A stretch of DNA of 64,000 nt. It comes from Mycobacterium paraffinicum. GTDB taxonomy: Bacteria > Actinomycetota > Actinomycetes > Mycobacteriales > Mycobacteriaceae. Of the stretch, positions 22,445-30,050 are shown in pieces (position 1 is the stretch's first letter; every line of letters starts with the position of its first letter). A program made the position numbers and the translations under genes. Below the pieces are notes generated by a model. It was given only the letters and a program-made list of their open reading frames with translations, ran no database searches and was not told where the DNA came from. The stretch lies in NCBI RefSeq assembly GCF_001907675.1, contig NZ_MPNT01000004.1, forward strand, positions 238,085-302,084, read 5' to 3'.

Positions 22445-22551
22445 GAGCCAAGCAGGCGTTATCGACCCGCGCATCGCGGCGCGCTGCAGTACCTTTGCTC
22501 AACCGAAACCGTCACGAAATTTTGCCTTGATACCGCGCCACGTCGTCGCGC

Positions 22552-22557
22552 TACGCT
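22552..22557 (+). promoter_or_regulatory. Candidate leaderless -10 for the methyltransferase gene
   Basis: TACGCT lies seven bases before the GTG at 22565. It supports that start over the ATG at 22598. Confidence 0.42.
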
Positions 22558-22564
22558 GGCGAAA

Positions 22565-23221
22565 GTGACGGGCTCCGGATTCTCCCGATTGCAACGAATG
22601 GACTTCGACGCGCTCTACCGCGGCGAGAGCCCCGGCGAAGGCATCCCACCCATGGCAACGCCGCCGTGGGATACCAAGGCGCCCAAAGACAGTGTCGTCG
22701 CTTGGCATGGCGGCGGCTGGGTTCACGGCGAGGTCCTGGACATCGGCTGCGGGCTCGGCGACAACGCCATCTACCTGGCTCGAAACGGCTTCAGCGTCAC
22801 CGGGCTGGACATCTCCCCCACCGCGCTGGTCACCGCCGAGCGCCGCGCCCGTGAGGCCGCAGTCGACGTGACGTTCGCGGTGGCCGACTCCACCAAGCTG
22901 GAGGGCTACTCCGAGGCCTTCGACACCGTCATCGACAGCGGCATGTTCCACTGCCTCGACGACGACGGCAAACGCAGCTATGCCGCCGCGGTACACCGCG
23001 CGACCAGGCCCGGCGCCACGCTGCTGATGAGCTGCTTCTCGGACGCCAACGCCCCCGACGAGCGGTGGCCGCGGCCGGCGGTCTCGGAGCGGACGCTGCG
23101 GGACGTCCTCGGCGGCGCGGGCTGGGACATCGAGTCGCTGGAGCCCGCGACGATGCGCCGGGACGTGGACGGCGCCGAAGTCGAGATGGCGTTCTGGTAC
23201 CTCCGCGCGCAGCGGCGCTGA
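22565..23221 (+). CDS. Class I SAM-dependent methyltransferase (Rv1377c-like)
   Basis: The protein has 218 residues and a Rossmann methyltransferase fold. Motif I is VLDIGCGLGDNAIYLA, motif II GLDISPTAL, and a motif IV region DTVIDSGMFHCLDDDGK is followed by the RATRPGATLLMSCFSD strand. The N-terminus MDFDALYRGESPGEG (from Met at 22598) is shared with M. tuberculosis Rv1377c. The GTG at 22565 is preferred because of the -10 seven bases upstream, but the ATG cannot be excluded. The substrate is unknown; the layout resembles small thiol or phenol methyltransferases. Confidence 0.87.
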   Translation: MTGSGFSRLQRMDFDALYRGESPGEGIPPMATPPWDTKAPKDSVVAWHGGGWVHGEVLDIGCGLGDNAIYLARNGFSVTGLDISPTALVTAERRAREAAVDVTFAVADSTKLEGYSEAFDTVIDSGMFHCLDDDGKRSYAAAVHRATRPGATLLMSCFSDANAPDERWPRPAVSERTLRDVLGGAGWDIESLEPATMRRDVDGAEVEMAFWYLRAQRR

Positions 23222-23297
23222 CCAAGCTGACCGAACCCGCCGCTCGCCGCGACCGCGGTATTTCGGCCCGGGTAATCGGCCGCCGCGGAGAAGAAAG

Positions 23298-23303
23298 TAC
23301 GTT
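23298..23303 (+). promoter_or_regulatory. Candidate leaderless -10 for the STAS gene
   Basis: TACGTT lies six bases before the GTG at 23310. Confidence 0.45.
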
Positions 23304-23309
23304 CGATTC

Positions 23310-23675
23310 GTGAGCGAGGAATTCTGGGTCACCCGCCGCGATGCCGGGGATGCGGTGGTGTTGCAGGTCAGCGGCGTGGTGGACATCATCACCGCGCCGT
23401 CGCTCGCCACCCATATCGACGCTGCCCTGGCCGGCACGCCCGCGGTGCTCGTCATCGACCTCACCGAGGTCGATTTTCTGTCCTCCGCGGGCATCACCGT
23501 GCTGGTCGAGGTCCATCGCCTGACCGAGAACAGCCCGACCTCGCTGCGGGTGGCGGCCGACGGCTCGGCCACCAGCCGGCCGCTGCGCATCGTCGGCCTC
23601 GACCAGTTCATCGACCTCTACCCCACCGTGGACGAGGCCTTGGCCGGGGCCCCGCGCGGTCCGGAGCTAACCTGA
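23310..23675 (+). CDS. STAS-domain anti-sigma factor antagonist
   Basis: The 121-aa protein is a single STAS domain. Strand one is VVLQVSGVVDIITAPSLATHI, and the conserved loop VLVIDLTEVDFLSSAGITVLVE carries the Ser normally phosphorylated by an anti-sigma kinase (FLSSAG). Such proteins free a sigma factor by sequestering its anti-sigma partner when dephosphorylated. No kinase or sigma gene is adjacent, so its partner is elsewhere. It could be the local equivalent of M. tuberculosis RsfA or a paralogue. The start is GTG, with the downstream beta-lactamase-like gene only four bases away. Confidence 0.85.
   Translation: MSEEFWVTRRDAGDAVVLQVSGVVDIITAPSLATHIDAALAGTPAVLVIDLTEVDFLSSAGITVLVEVHRLTENSPTSLRVAADGSATSRPLRIVGLDQFIDLYPTVDEALAGAPRGPELT
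23668..23673 (+). promoter_or_regulatory. Candidate leaderless -10 for the beta-lactamase-like gene
   Basis: TAACCT overlaps the last codons of the STAS gene and lies six bases before the GTG at 23680. The second gene can therefore be transcribed independently. Confidence 0.42.
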
Positions 23676-23679
23676 CCGG

Positions 23680-24885
23680 GTGAATCTCGACGTCAATGCG
23701 GCCTCCATTCGCGAAGTGTGCGATGCGGGCCTGCTCGCCGGCGCGCTGACGATGGTCTGGCAGCGCGGAGAAGTCCTGCAGGTCAACGAAATCGGTTACC
23801 GCGACGTGGACGCCGGCCTGCCGATGCGGCGCGACACGCTGTTCCGAATCGCGTCGATGACCAAGCCGGTCACCGTCGCGGCGGTGATGAGCCTGGTCGA
23901 CGAGGGGAAGCTCACGCTGAAGGACCCGGTCGTGCGCTGGGCGCCGGAGCTGGCCGACGTCCGGGTGCTCGACGACCCACACGGCCCGCTGGATCGAACC
24001 CACCCCGCCCAGCGGTCCATCCTGATCGAGGACCTGCTCACCCACACCAGCGGCCTGGCCTACGGCTTCTCGGTGTCCGGGCCGATCGCCAAGGCCTACG
24101 TGCGGCTGCCGTTCAACCAAGGCCCGGACGCCTGGCTCGCCGAGCTGGCCAAGCTGCCGCTGGTGCATCAGCCGGGCGACCGCCTCACCTACAGCCACTC
24201 CATCGACCTGCTGGGCGTCATCGCCTCACGCATCGAAGGCAAGCCGTTCCACCAGGTACTCGACGAGCGCGTCCTGGGCCCGGTCGGCATGCCCGACACC
24301 GGATTCTTCGTGTCCCCCGACGGGCGCCGCCGCGCGGCCACCATGTACCGGCTCGACGGGCAGGGCCAGCTGCACCACGACGCGATGGGGCCGCCGCACA
24401 TCAAGCCGCCCTCGTTCTGCAACGCCGGCGGCGGGTTGTGGTCGACCGCCGACGACTACCTGCGGTTCGTGCGGATGCTGCTCGGCGACGGGACGATCGA
24501 CGGCGTGCGGGTGCTCTCCCGCGAGTCGGCCCGGCTGATGCGGACCGACCGGCTCACCGACGAGCAGAAGCGCCACGACTTCCTCGGGGCGCCCTACTGG
24601 GTCGGCCGCGGCTTCGGCCTGAACCTGTCGGTGGTCACCGACCCCGCCAGGAGCGCACCGCTGTTCGGCCCGGGCGGGCTCGGGACGTTCAGCTGGCCGG
24701 GCGCCTATGGGACGTGGTGGCAGGCCGACCCGACGGCGGATCTGGTGCTGCTGTACCTGGTGCAGAACCTGCCCGACATGTCCGCGGACGTGGCAGCGGC
24801 GGTCGCCGGCAACACGTCGCTGGCGAAACTGCAATCGGCGCAACCGAAATTCGTCCGACGCACCTATCAAGCGCTCGGCCTCTGA
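23680..24885 (+). CDS. Serine hydrolase of the class C beta-lactamase / penicillin-binding-like family (Rv1367c-like)
   Basis: The 401-aa protein has the SxxK nucleophile motif SMTK at residues 59-62 (FRIASMTKPVTVAAVMSLVDEGKL), a YSH triplet in place of the usual Y-x-N (LTYSHSIDLLG), and a late glycine-rich segment (FSWPGAYGTWW). Family members are mostly esterases or peptidases, not antibiotic-resistance enzymes. There is no signal peptide, so it is cytosolic. The start is GTG, four bases after the STAS gene. M. tuberculosis Rv1367c is the likely orthologue and sits close to the STAS gene rsfA there too. Confidence 0.88.
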   Translation: MNLDVNAASIREVCDAGLLAGALTMVWQRGEVLQVNEIGYRDVDAGLPMRRDTLFRIASMTKPVTVAAVMSLVDEGKLTLKDPVVRWAPELADVRVLDDPHGPLDRTHPAQRSILIEDLLTHTSGLAYGFSVSGPIAKAYVRLPFNQGPDAWLAELAKLPLVHQPGDRLTYSHSIDLLGVIASRIEGKPFHQVLDERVLGPVGMPDTGFFVSPDGRRRAATMYRLDGQGQLHHDAMGPPHIKPPSFCNAGGGLWSTADDYLRFVRMLLGDGTIDGVRVLSRESARLMRTDRLTDEQKRHDFLGAPYWVGRGFGLNLSVVTDPARSAPLFGPGGLGTFSWPGAYGTWWQADPTADLVLLYLVQNLPDMSADVAAAVAGNTSLAKLQSAQPKFVRRTYQALGL

Positions 24886-24886
24886 C

Positions 24887-25426
24887 GTGGCCGATTACCC
24901 GCCCGACCGGATCACCGGACCCCGCCTCGTGCTGCGCCGGCCGGTGCTCGACGATGCCGGCGCGCTGTTCCAGCGGGTCGCCCGCGATCCCGAGGTCACC
25001 AGGTACCTGATGTGGGCGCCGCATCCCGACGTGGCGGCGACGCGGCGGGTGATCACCGAAAAGCTCAACGCCACCCCCGACGAGCGGACGTGGGCGATCG
25101 AATTGCGGCACAGCGGTGAGGTGGTCGGGCTGACCAGCTGCCGGCGCCCGGTGCCGCACTCGGTCGAGATCGGTTACTGCCTGGGCCGACGGTGGTGGGG
25201 CAAGGGATTGATGGCCGAGGTGCTCGACATGCTGCTGACCGCGCTCGACAGCGACCGGGCGGTGTACCGGGTATGGGCCACGTGCAACGTGGACAACGAG
25301 CGCTCGGCGCAGTTGCTGGAGCGCGCCGGCTTCGTGTTGGAGGGGCGGCTGGCCCGCCACGCGGTCTACCCCAACCTGGGGCTCGAGCCGCAGGACAGCC
25401 TGCTCTACGCGAGGATCTTGCGCTGA
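24887..25426 (+). CDS. GNAT-family N-acetyltransferase (RimJ/RimL-like)
   Basis: The 179-aa protein starts at GTG 24887 (VADYPPDRITGPRLVLRRP), one base after the preceding stop. The RimJ/RimL pattern is clear: GPRLVLRRPVLDDAGALFQ at the start, VEIGYCLGRRWWGKGLMAEVLDMLL for the acetyl-CoA pyrophosphate loop (Q/RxxGxG/A variant WGKGLM), and NVDNERSAQLLERAGFVLEGRL near the end. It probably acetylates a protein N-terminus or a small amine. Tight spacing suggests translation coupled to the beta-lactamase-like gene. Confidence 0.87.
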   Translation: MADYPPDRITGPRLVLRRPVLDDAGALFQRVARDPEVTRYLMWAPHPDVAATRRVITEKLNATPDERTWAIELRHSGEVVGLTSCRRPVPHSVEIGYCLGRRWWGKGLMAEVLDMLLTALDSDRAVYRVWATCNVDNERSAQLLERAGFVLEGRLARHAVYPNLGLEPQDSLLYARILR

Positions 25427-25495
25427 TCGCCGCTGCTGGCCCAGTGCATGTCGAACTATTCGGGGGCTTGGTGGCGTTCACTCAAAATGATGGCC

Positions 25496-25519
25496 CCCTA
25501 GTGAGGTCCCTAGTGAGGT
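25496..25519 (+). repeat. Perfect 12-bp tandem repeat before the IclR gene
   Basis: CCCTAGTGAGGT occurs twice back to back (25496-25507 and 25508-25519), ending three bases before the GTG at 25523. The second copy supplies the weak Shine-Dalgarno GAGGTGAA. It could be an operator or a recent slippage duplication. Confidence 0.6.
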
Positions 25520-25522
25520 GAA

Positions 25523-26236
25523 GTGACGGATCGCGAGAGATCGTCGTCGCGGCGCGGCGGCAAGCCCGATGAGCAGCCCCGGGAAGCTTGGAGCGCTGGG
25601 CGCGGAGTACTCGACGGTGCATTCCGGCTCCTGCAGGCGTTGCCGCAGACCGGCCGCGGCCACCAACACAGCGACCTGGCGCGTATCACCGGGATTCCGC
25701 GATCGACCGTCTACCGTCTGCTGTCCCAGCTGGAGGCCGTCGGCGCGGTCGAACGCCTGCCCGACGGACACTACGTGCCCGCCCCCTTACTGTCGGACAT
25801 CGCGCGCCGCGGGGACCCACACGCCGCGCTCCGCGCGAAGGGCCTGCAGATGATGCACGCGCTGCGCAACCGTACCGGCGCGACGATCTCGCTCGTCGTC
25901 CCCACCGAACAGGGCAGCACAGCGCTCGAAGTGGTGCCGGGCCGACTGGCTCTGCCCACGCGGATCTACTCCGGCATCGCGATGCCGAGCACATCCGCGG
26001 CCGCCCTGGTCTTCGACCCCAGCCCCGCTCCCGAACGCGCCAACCCGGTCGACGGGTGGGCCCACGACGACGAGCGGGTGTATTCGGGATTGACGTGTTA
26101 TGCGTCGGCCATTCGGGTGGGCGGACGTACCGAGGCCGCACTGCAGATCTCGACACCGGTCGACCGGCCTTCCAGCCGGTTCGCGACCCTCATCCGCCGA
26201 GCCGCCGACCGCGTCGCCGAACAGCTATCAGCGTAA
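25523..26236 (+). CDS. IclR-family transcriptional regulator
   Basis: The 237-aa protein has an N-terminal winged helix at about 32-90 (GAFRLLQALPQTGRGHQHSDLARITGIPRSTVYRLLSQLEAVGAVERLPDGHYV). A C-terminal effector-binding domain carries TGATISLVVPTEQGSTALEVVPGR and the short GLTCYASAIRVGGR segment. IclR proteins commonly control adjacent catabolic genes in response to an aromatic or organic acid. The gene precedes the GMC oxidoreductase by 226 bases, and a perfect palindrome in that gap is the likely operator. Its N-terminal 25 residues are polar and of uncertain extent. Confidence 0.88.
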   Translation: MTDRERSSSRRGGKPDEQPREAWSAGRGVLDGAFRLLQALPQTGRGHQHSDLARITGIPRSTVYRLLSQLEAVGAVERLPDGHYVPAPLLSDIARRGDPHAALRAKGLQMMHALRNRTGATISLVVPTEQGSTALEVVPGRLALPTRIYSGIAMPSTSAAALVFDPSPAPERANPVDGWAHDDERVYSGLTCYASAIRVGGRTEAALQISTPVDRPSSRFATLIRRAADRVAEQLSA

Positions 26237-26325
26237 CCGGATAGCCAACGGCGGAAGTCTGTTTCGCGCCGTGTCGGGCGTCGGACAAGCCGCATTTGGG
26301 CAAACCTTGGCCTCTTGGGCGGTCG

Positions 26326-26344
26326 CTGTCCGCTGAGCGGACAG
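26326..26344 (+). promoter_or_regulatory. Candidate IclR operator, perfect 8-bp-arm palindrome
   Basis: CTGTCCGC-TGA-GCGGACAG is a perfect inverted repeat in the gap between the IclR gene and the GMC oxidoreductase start at 26463. Spacing and position fit an operator controlling the three downstream oxidative genes. It could alternatively form an RNA hairpin ending the iclR transcript, though no U tract follows. Confidence 0.55.
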
Positions 26345-26462
26345 ACGCGTGACGGAGGTCTTCGGCATGCCTAGCTTTGGATTCGCAAGGTACTCAAGGA
26401 CCGAACGGCCCACCCAGTGCAGTGGCATGACGAGGCGTCGCCGCGACGAACGGAGTCGTTTG

Positions 26463-28118
26463 ATGACAACACGTTTCAGCGTCCCGGAGACAGACGCCGA
26501 AGACGTCGCCCGCTATACCGATCGCGAATTCGATCGCAAGGTGCAGGCCAACCAGCGCAACCTGCGCGCCGCGTTGCGCGGCGTCTACGACTTCGTGGTG
26601 TGTGGCTCGGGTTCATGGGGTTCGGTGGTTGCTCGCAGATTGGCCGAAAACCCGGCTGTTCGGGTCCTTCTCGTGGAAGCCGGCGGGGCGGACAGCGGGC
26701 CGCCGGTCGTGGACCCCACCGCCTGGCCGACGAACATCGGCACCGACAGAGACTGGTGTTATACCAGCGAGTCCGAACCGGCCCTCGGTGGCCGACGCCT
26801 GCAGATGTCAATGGGCAAGGTGCTCGGCGGAGGGTCCAGCATCAACGCGATGGTGTGGTCGCGCGGGCACGCCCGAGACTGGGATCTATTCGCGGCCGAG
26901 TCCGGTGACCCGGGATGGAGCTACCAGTCGATTCTGGACATCTATCGCCGGATCGAAGACTGGCACGGCGATCCCGATCCCGCTTTTCGGGGCACCGGGG
27001 GTGAGGTATTCGTTCAACCGGCACCCGATCCTCATCCAGTCGCTCTGGCAATGCTGCACGGAGCCAAGGCTATTGGTGTACCGCACTACGAGAACGCGAA
27101 CGGCCGGATGATGGAGTCCGATCGCGGTGTGGCGCTGGGCGATTTGCGGCTCAGCGGCGGGCAGCGGCTGTCAGCATTCCGCACGTACACCTACCCGCTG
27201 ATGGATCGCCCGAACCTGACCGTGCTGCCCGGTGCGATGGTGACCCGCGTCATCGTCGAGGGACGCCGGGCACGCGGCGTAGAGATCATCTACCGCGGGC
27301 AGACGCACCGAATCTCGGCGGCCGCGGAGGTCGTGCTCTCGCTGGGCGCGATCAACACGCCGAAGGTTCTCATGTTGTCGGGTCTGGGCGACCGTGATGA
27401 ACTCCGCGAATCCGGCGTCGACGTCGAGCATCATTTGCCCGGAGTCGGGAAGAATCTTCAGGATCACACCGCGTTCGACTGCGTCTGGGAATACCCCGAT
27501 GGCGCACTGCCCCTGCGCAATAACGGCTCGGAAGTGGTGGTGTTCGAGCGGATCGGCGCCGCAAGCGACGCCCCGGACATCTTCATCTGGCAGGCCGAGG
27601 CGCCGCTGTCCACCCCGGAGAACATCGCCCAATACGGACTTCCGGAATCCGGGTGGACGTTGTTCTCCGCGATCGCGCGCCCCCACAGCCGCGGGCAGGT
27701 CCGGCTGTCGGGCGCCGATCCCCTGTCCCCGCCGCGCATCCACACCAACGCGCTGGCGGAACGCGCCGACGTCGACGCGGCGCTGGCCTGCATCGCGCTG
27801 TCCCGCGAGATCGGCAACTCCGCGGAATTGAGGCCTTATGTCAAGCGCGAGGTCATGCCGGGCGACCTGCACGGCGATCAGCTGGAATCGTTCGTGCGCA
27901 ACGCAACCCGGACCTTCTGGCATCAATGCGGCACCGCGAAGATGGGGCGCGATCCGATGTCGGTGGTCGACGGCGAACTGAAGGTGCACGGCGTTGAGAA
28001 CCTGCGCATCGCCGACGCGTCCGTCATGCCTCGCATTACGACGGGAAACACAATGGCGCCGTGCGTGATCATCGGCGAACGTGCCGCTCAATTGCTGAGA
28101 TCCGAGCATCGGGTCTAG
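26463..28118 (+). CDS. GMC-family FAD-dependent oxidoreductase
   Basis: GMC enzymes (choline, alcohol and glucose dehydrogenase types) oxidise a hydroxyl group using FAD. The 551-aa protein has the dinucleotide motif CGSGSWGSVVARRLAE, LLVEAGG, the GMC signature 1 region GKVLGGGSSINAMVWSRGHARDWD, signature 2 GAINTPKVLMLSGLG, and the active-site His in TFWHQCGTAKMG with ITTGNTMAPC near the end. The ATG at 26463 (MTTRFSVPETD) has GGAG at eight bases; an upstream ATG at 26349 would add 38 basic residues unlike the family. The substrate is unknown. Confidence 0.9.
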   Translation: MTTRFSVPETDAEDVARYTDREFDRKVQANQRNLRAALRGVYDFVVCGSGSWGSVVARRLAENPAVRVLLVEAGGADSGPPVVDPTAWPTNIGTDRDWCYTSESEPALGGRRLQMSMGKVLGGGSSINAMVWSRGHARDWDLFAAESGDPGWSYQSILDIYRRIEDWHGDPDPAFRGTGGEVFVQPAPDPHPVALAMLHGAKAIGVPHYENANGRMMESDRGVALGDLRLSGGQRLSAFRTYTYPLMDRPNLTVLPGAMVTRVIVEGRRARGVEIIYRGQTHRISAAAEVVLSLGAINTPKVLMLSGLGDRDELRESGVDVEHHLPGVGKNLQDHTAFDCVWEYPDGALPLRNNGSEVVVFERIGAASDAPDIFIWQAEAPLSTPENIAQYGLPESGWTLFSAIARPHSRGQVRLSGADPLSPPRIHTNALAERADVDAALACIALSREIGNSAELRPYVKREVMPGDLHGDQLESFVRNATRTFWHQCGTAKMGRDPMSVVDGELKVHGVENLRIADASVMPRITTGNTMAPCVIIGERAAQLLRSEHRV

Positions 28119-28146
28119 CCGCGCTGGGCGCCGAAGGGACACACCC

Positions 28147-29169
28147 GTGACAAATCGTTTCGCTCTGACCGATCTGCGGATTCCCGCCGTCTCGGCGCCG
28201 ATGGCAGGCGGTCCTTCGACACCGGCGCTGGCTGCTGCGGTCTCCAACAGCGGCGGCCTCGGATTCCTGGCCGGCGGCATGGTTTCGGCCACTGCTCTGG
28301 AGCAGGCGTTCACCGCGGCGCGGCGCCGGACGTCCGGTGCCCTGGGCATCAATATCTTTGTGCCGCAACAGGCCTGTTGCGATCCCGGCGGGGTGGCCGC
28401 ATACGCCCGCCGACTGTCGCCGGAGGTCGGACGTTATGCCACGCATCTCGGCGTCCCGCGCCACGACGACTTCGGTTGGCAGGCGAAGTTGGACCTGCTG
28501 TGTGAGCTGCGGCCGGAGGCGGTGTCGTTCACGTTCGGTCTACCGGGCCCGGACGTGTGCCGCAGGCTCCGCCAAGCCGGCATCTTTGTGCTCGGCACGG
28601 TTACCAGCGTCGACGAGGCGTCGCTGGCCGTTGCTTGCGGTGTCGACGCCGTGGTGGCGCAGGGGCCGAACGCCGGCGGCCACCGGGCGACATTCGACGC
28701 GCGCGCCATCCCGAGTTCCCTACCCCTAGAGCACCTTCTGCGCGAAGTGTCGGCCGCGGTCGATTGCCACGTCGTGGCCGCGGGCGGGCTGGCGAGAGCC
28801 ACCGACGTCGCCCGAATCCTTGAGCTTGGCGCCACCGCGGCCCAATTCGGAACGGCGCTCCTGCTGGCCGATGAAGCCGGGACCAACCCCGTGCACCGTG
28901 CGGCGCTGCGTGATCCGCAGTTCACCGAAACGGTCCTCACACGGGCGTTTACCGGGCGCTACGCCCGATCGCTCAAGAACCGTTTCATCAAGGATCACGA
29001 CCACCACGCGGTATTCGGGTTCCCAGAGGTCGCGCACCTGACCTTGCCGATCCAGGCCGCCGCCGTGACGATCGCGGACCCGCACGGGACGAGCCTATGG
29101 GCCGGCGCCGCCTTCCACGAAGCGAAATCCGGCTCAGCTAAGGACATCCTGGCCGATCTGATGCCGTGA
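28147..29169 (+). CDS. Nitronate monooxygenase / 2-nitropropane dioxygenase-like flavoprotein
   Basis: The 340-aa FMN-dependent TIM-barrel protein has the family N-terminus (IPAVSAPMAGGPSTPALAAAVSNSGGLGFLAGG), the AQGPNAGGHRATF loop that holds the catalytic or flavin-binding His, and VVAAGGLARATDVARILELGATAAQFGTALLLADE. Members oxidise nitronates, or act as enoyl reductase-like or quinone-type enzymes. The start is GTG at 28147, 28 bases after the GMC gene, so it belongs to the same operon. Confidence 0.87.
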   Translation: MTNRFALTDLRIPAVSAPMAGGPSTPALAAAVSNSGGLGFLAGGMVSATALEQAFTAARRRTSGALGINIFVPQQACCDPGGVAAYARRLSPEVGRYATHLGVPRHDDFGWQAKLDLLCELRPEAVSFTFGLPGPDVCRRLRQAGIFVLGTVTSVDEASLAVACGVDAVVAQGPNAGGHRATFDARAIPSSLPLEHLLREVSAAVDCHVVAAGGLARATDVARILELGATAAQFGTALLLADEAGTNPVHRAALRDPQFTETVLTRAFTGRYARSLKNRFIKDHDHHAVFGFPEVAHLTLPIQAAAVTIADPHGTSLWAGAAFHEAKSGSAKDILADLMP

Positions 29170-29230
29170 AGCATGAGCACCCTATTCGCGCCGTGTCGGA
29201 GCATTCCCGCGAGAAAGGATTGAAGGGCAG

Positions 29231-29950
<720 letters not shown>

Positions 29951-30050
29951 GGCGCCGGCACGGGCGTTGTCCCGGTCCGTACCGCTTCCAGTGTGCGTTC
30001 ACGGCGCGACTCACCGGCGCGTCGCCGCCCAGGACACACACCGGAAGCCC

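Noticed and set aside
29951..30050. Terminator between the SDR gene and the convergent flavoprotein gene
   Set aside because: No convincing hairpin found in the 100-base gap.
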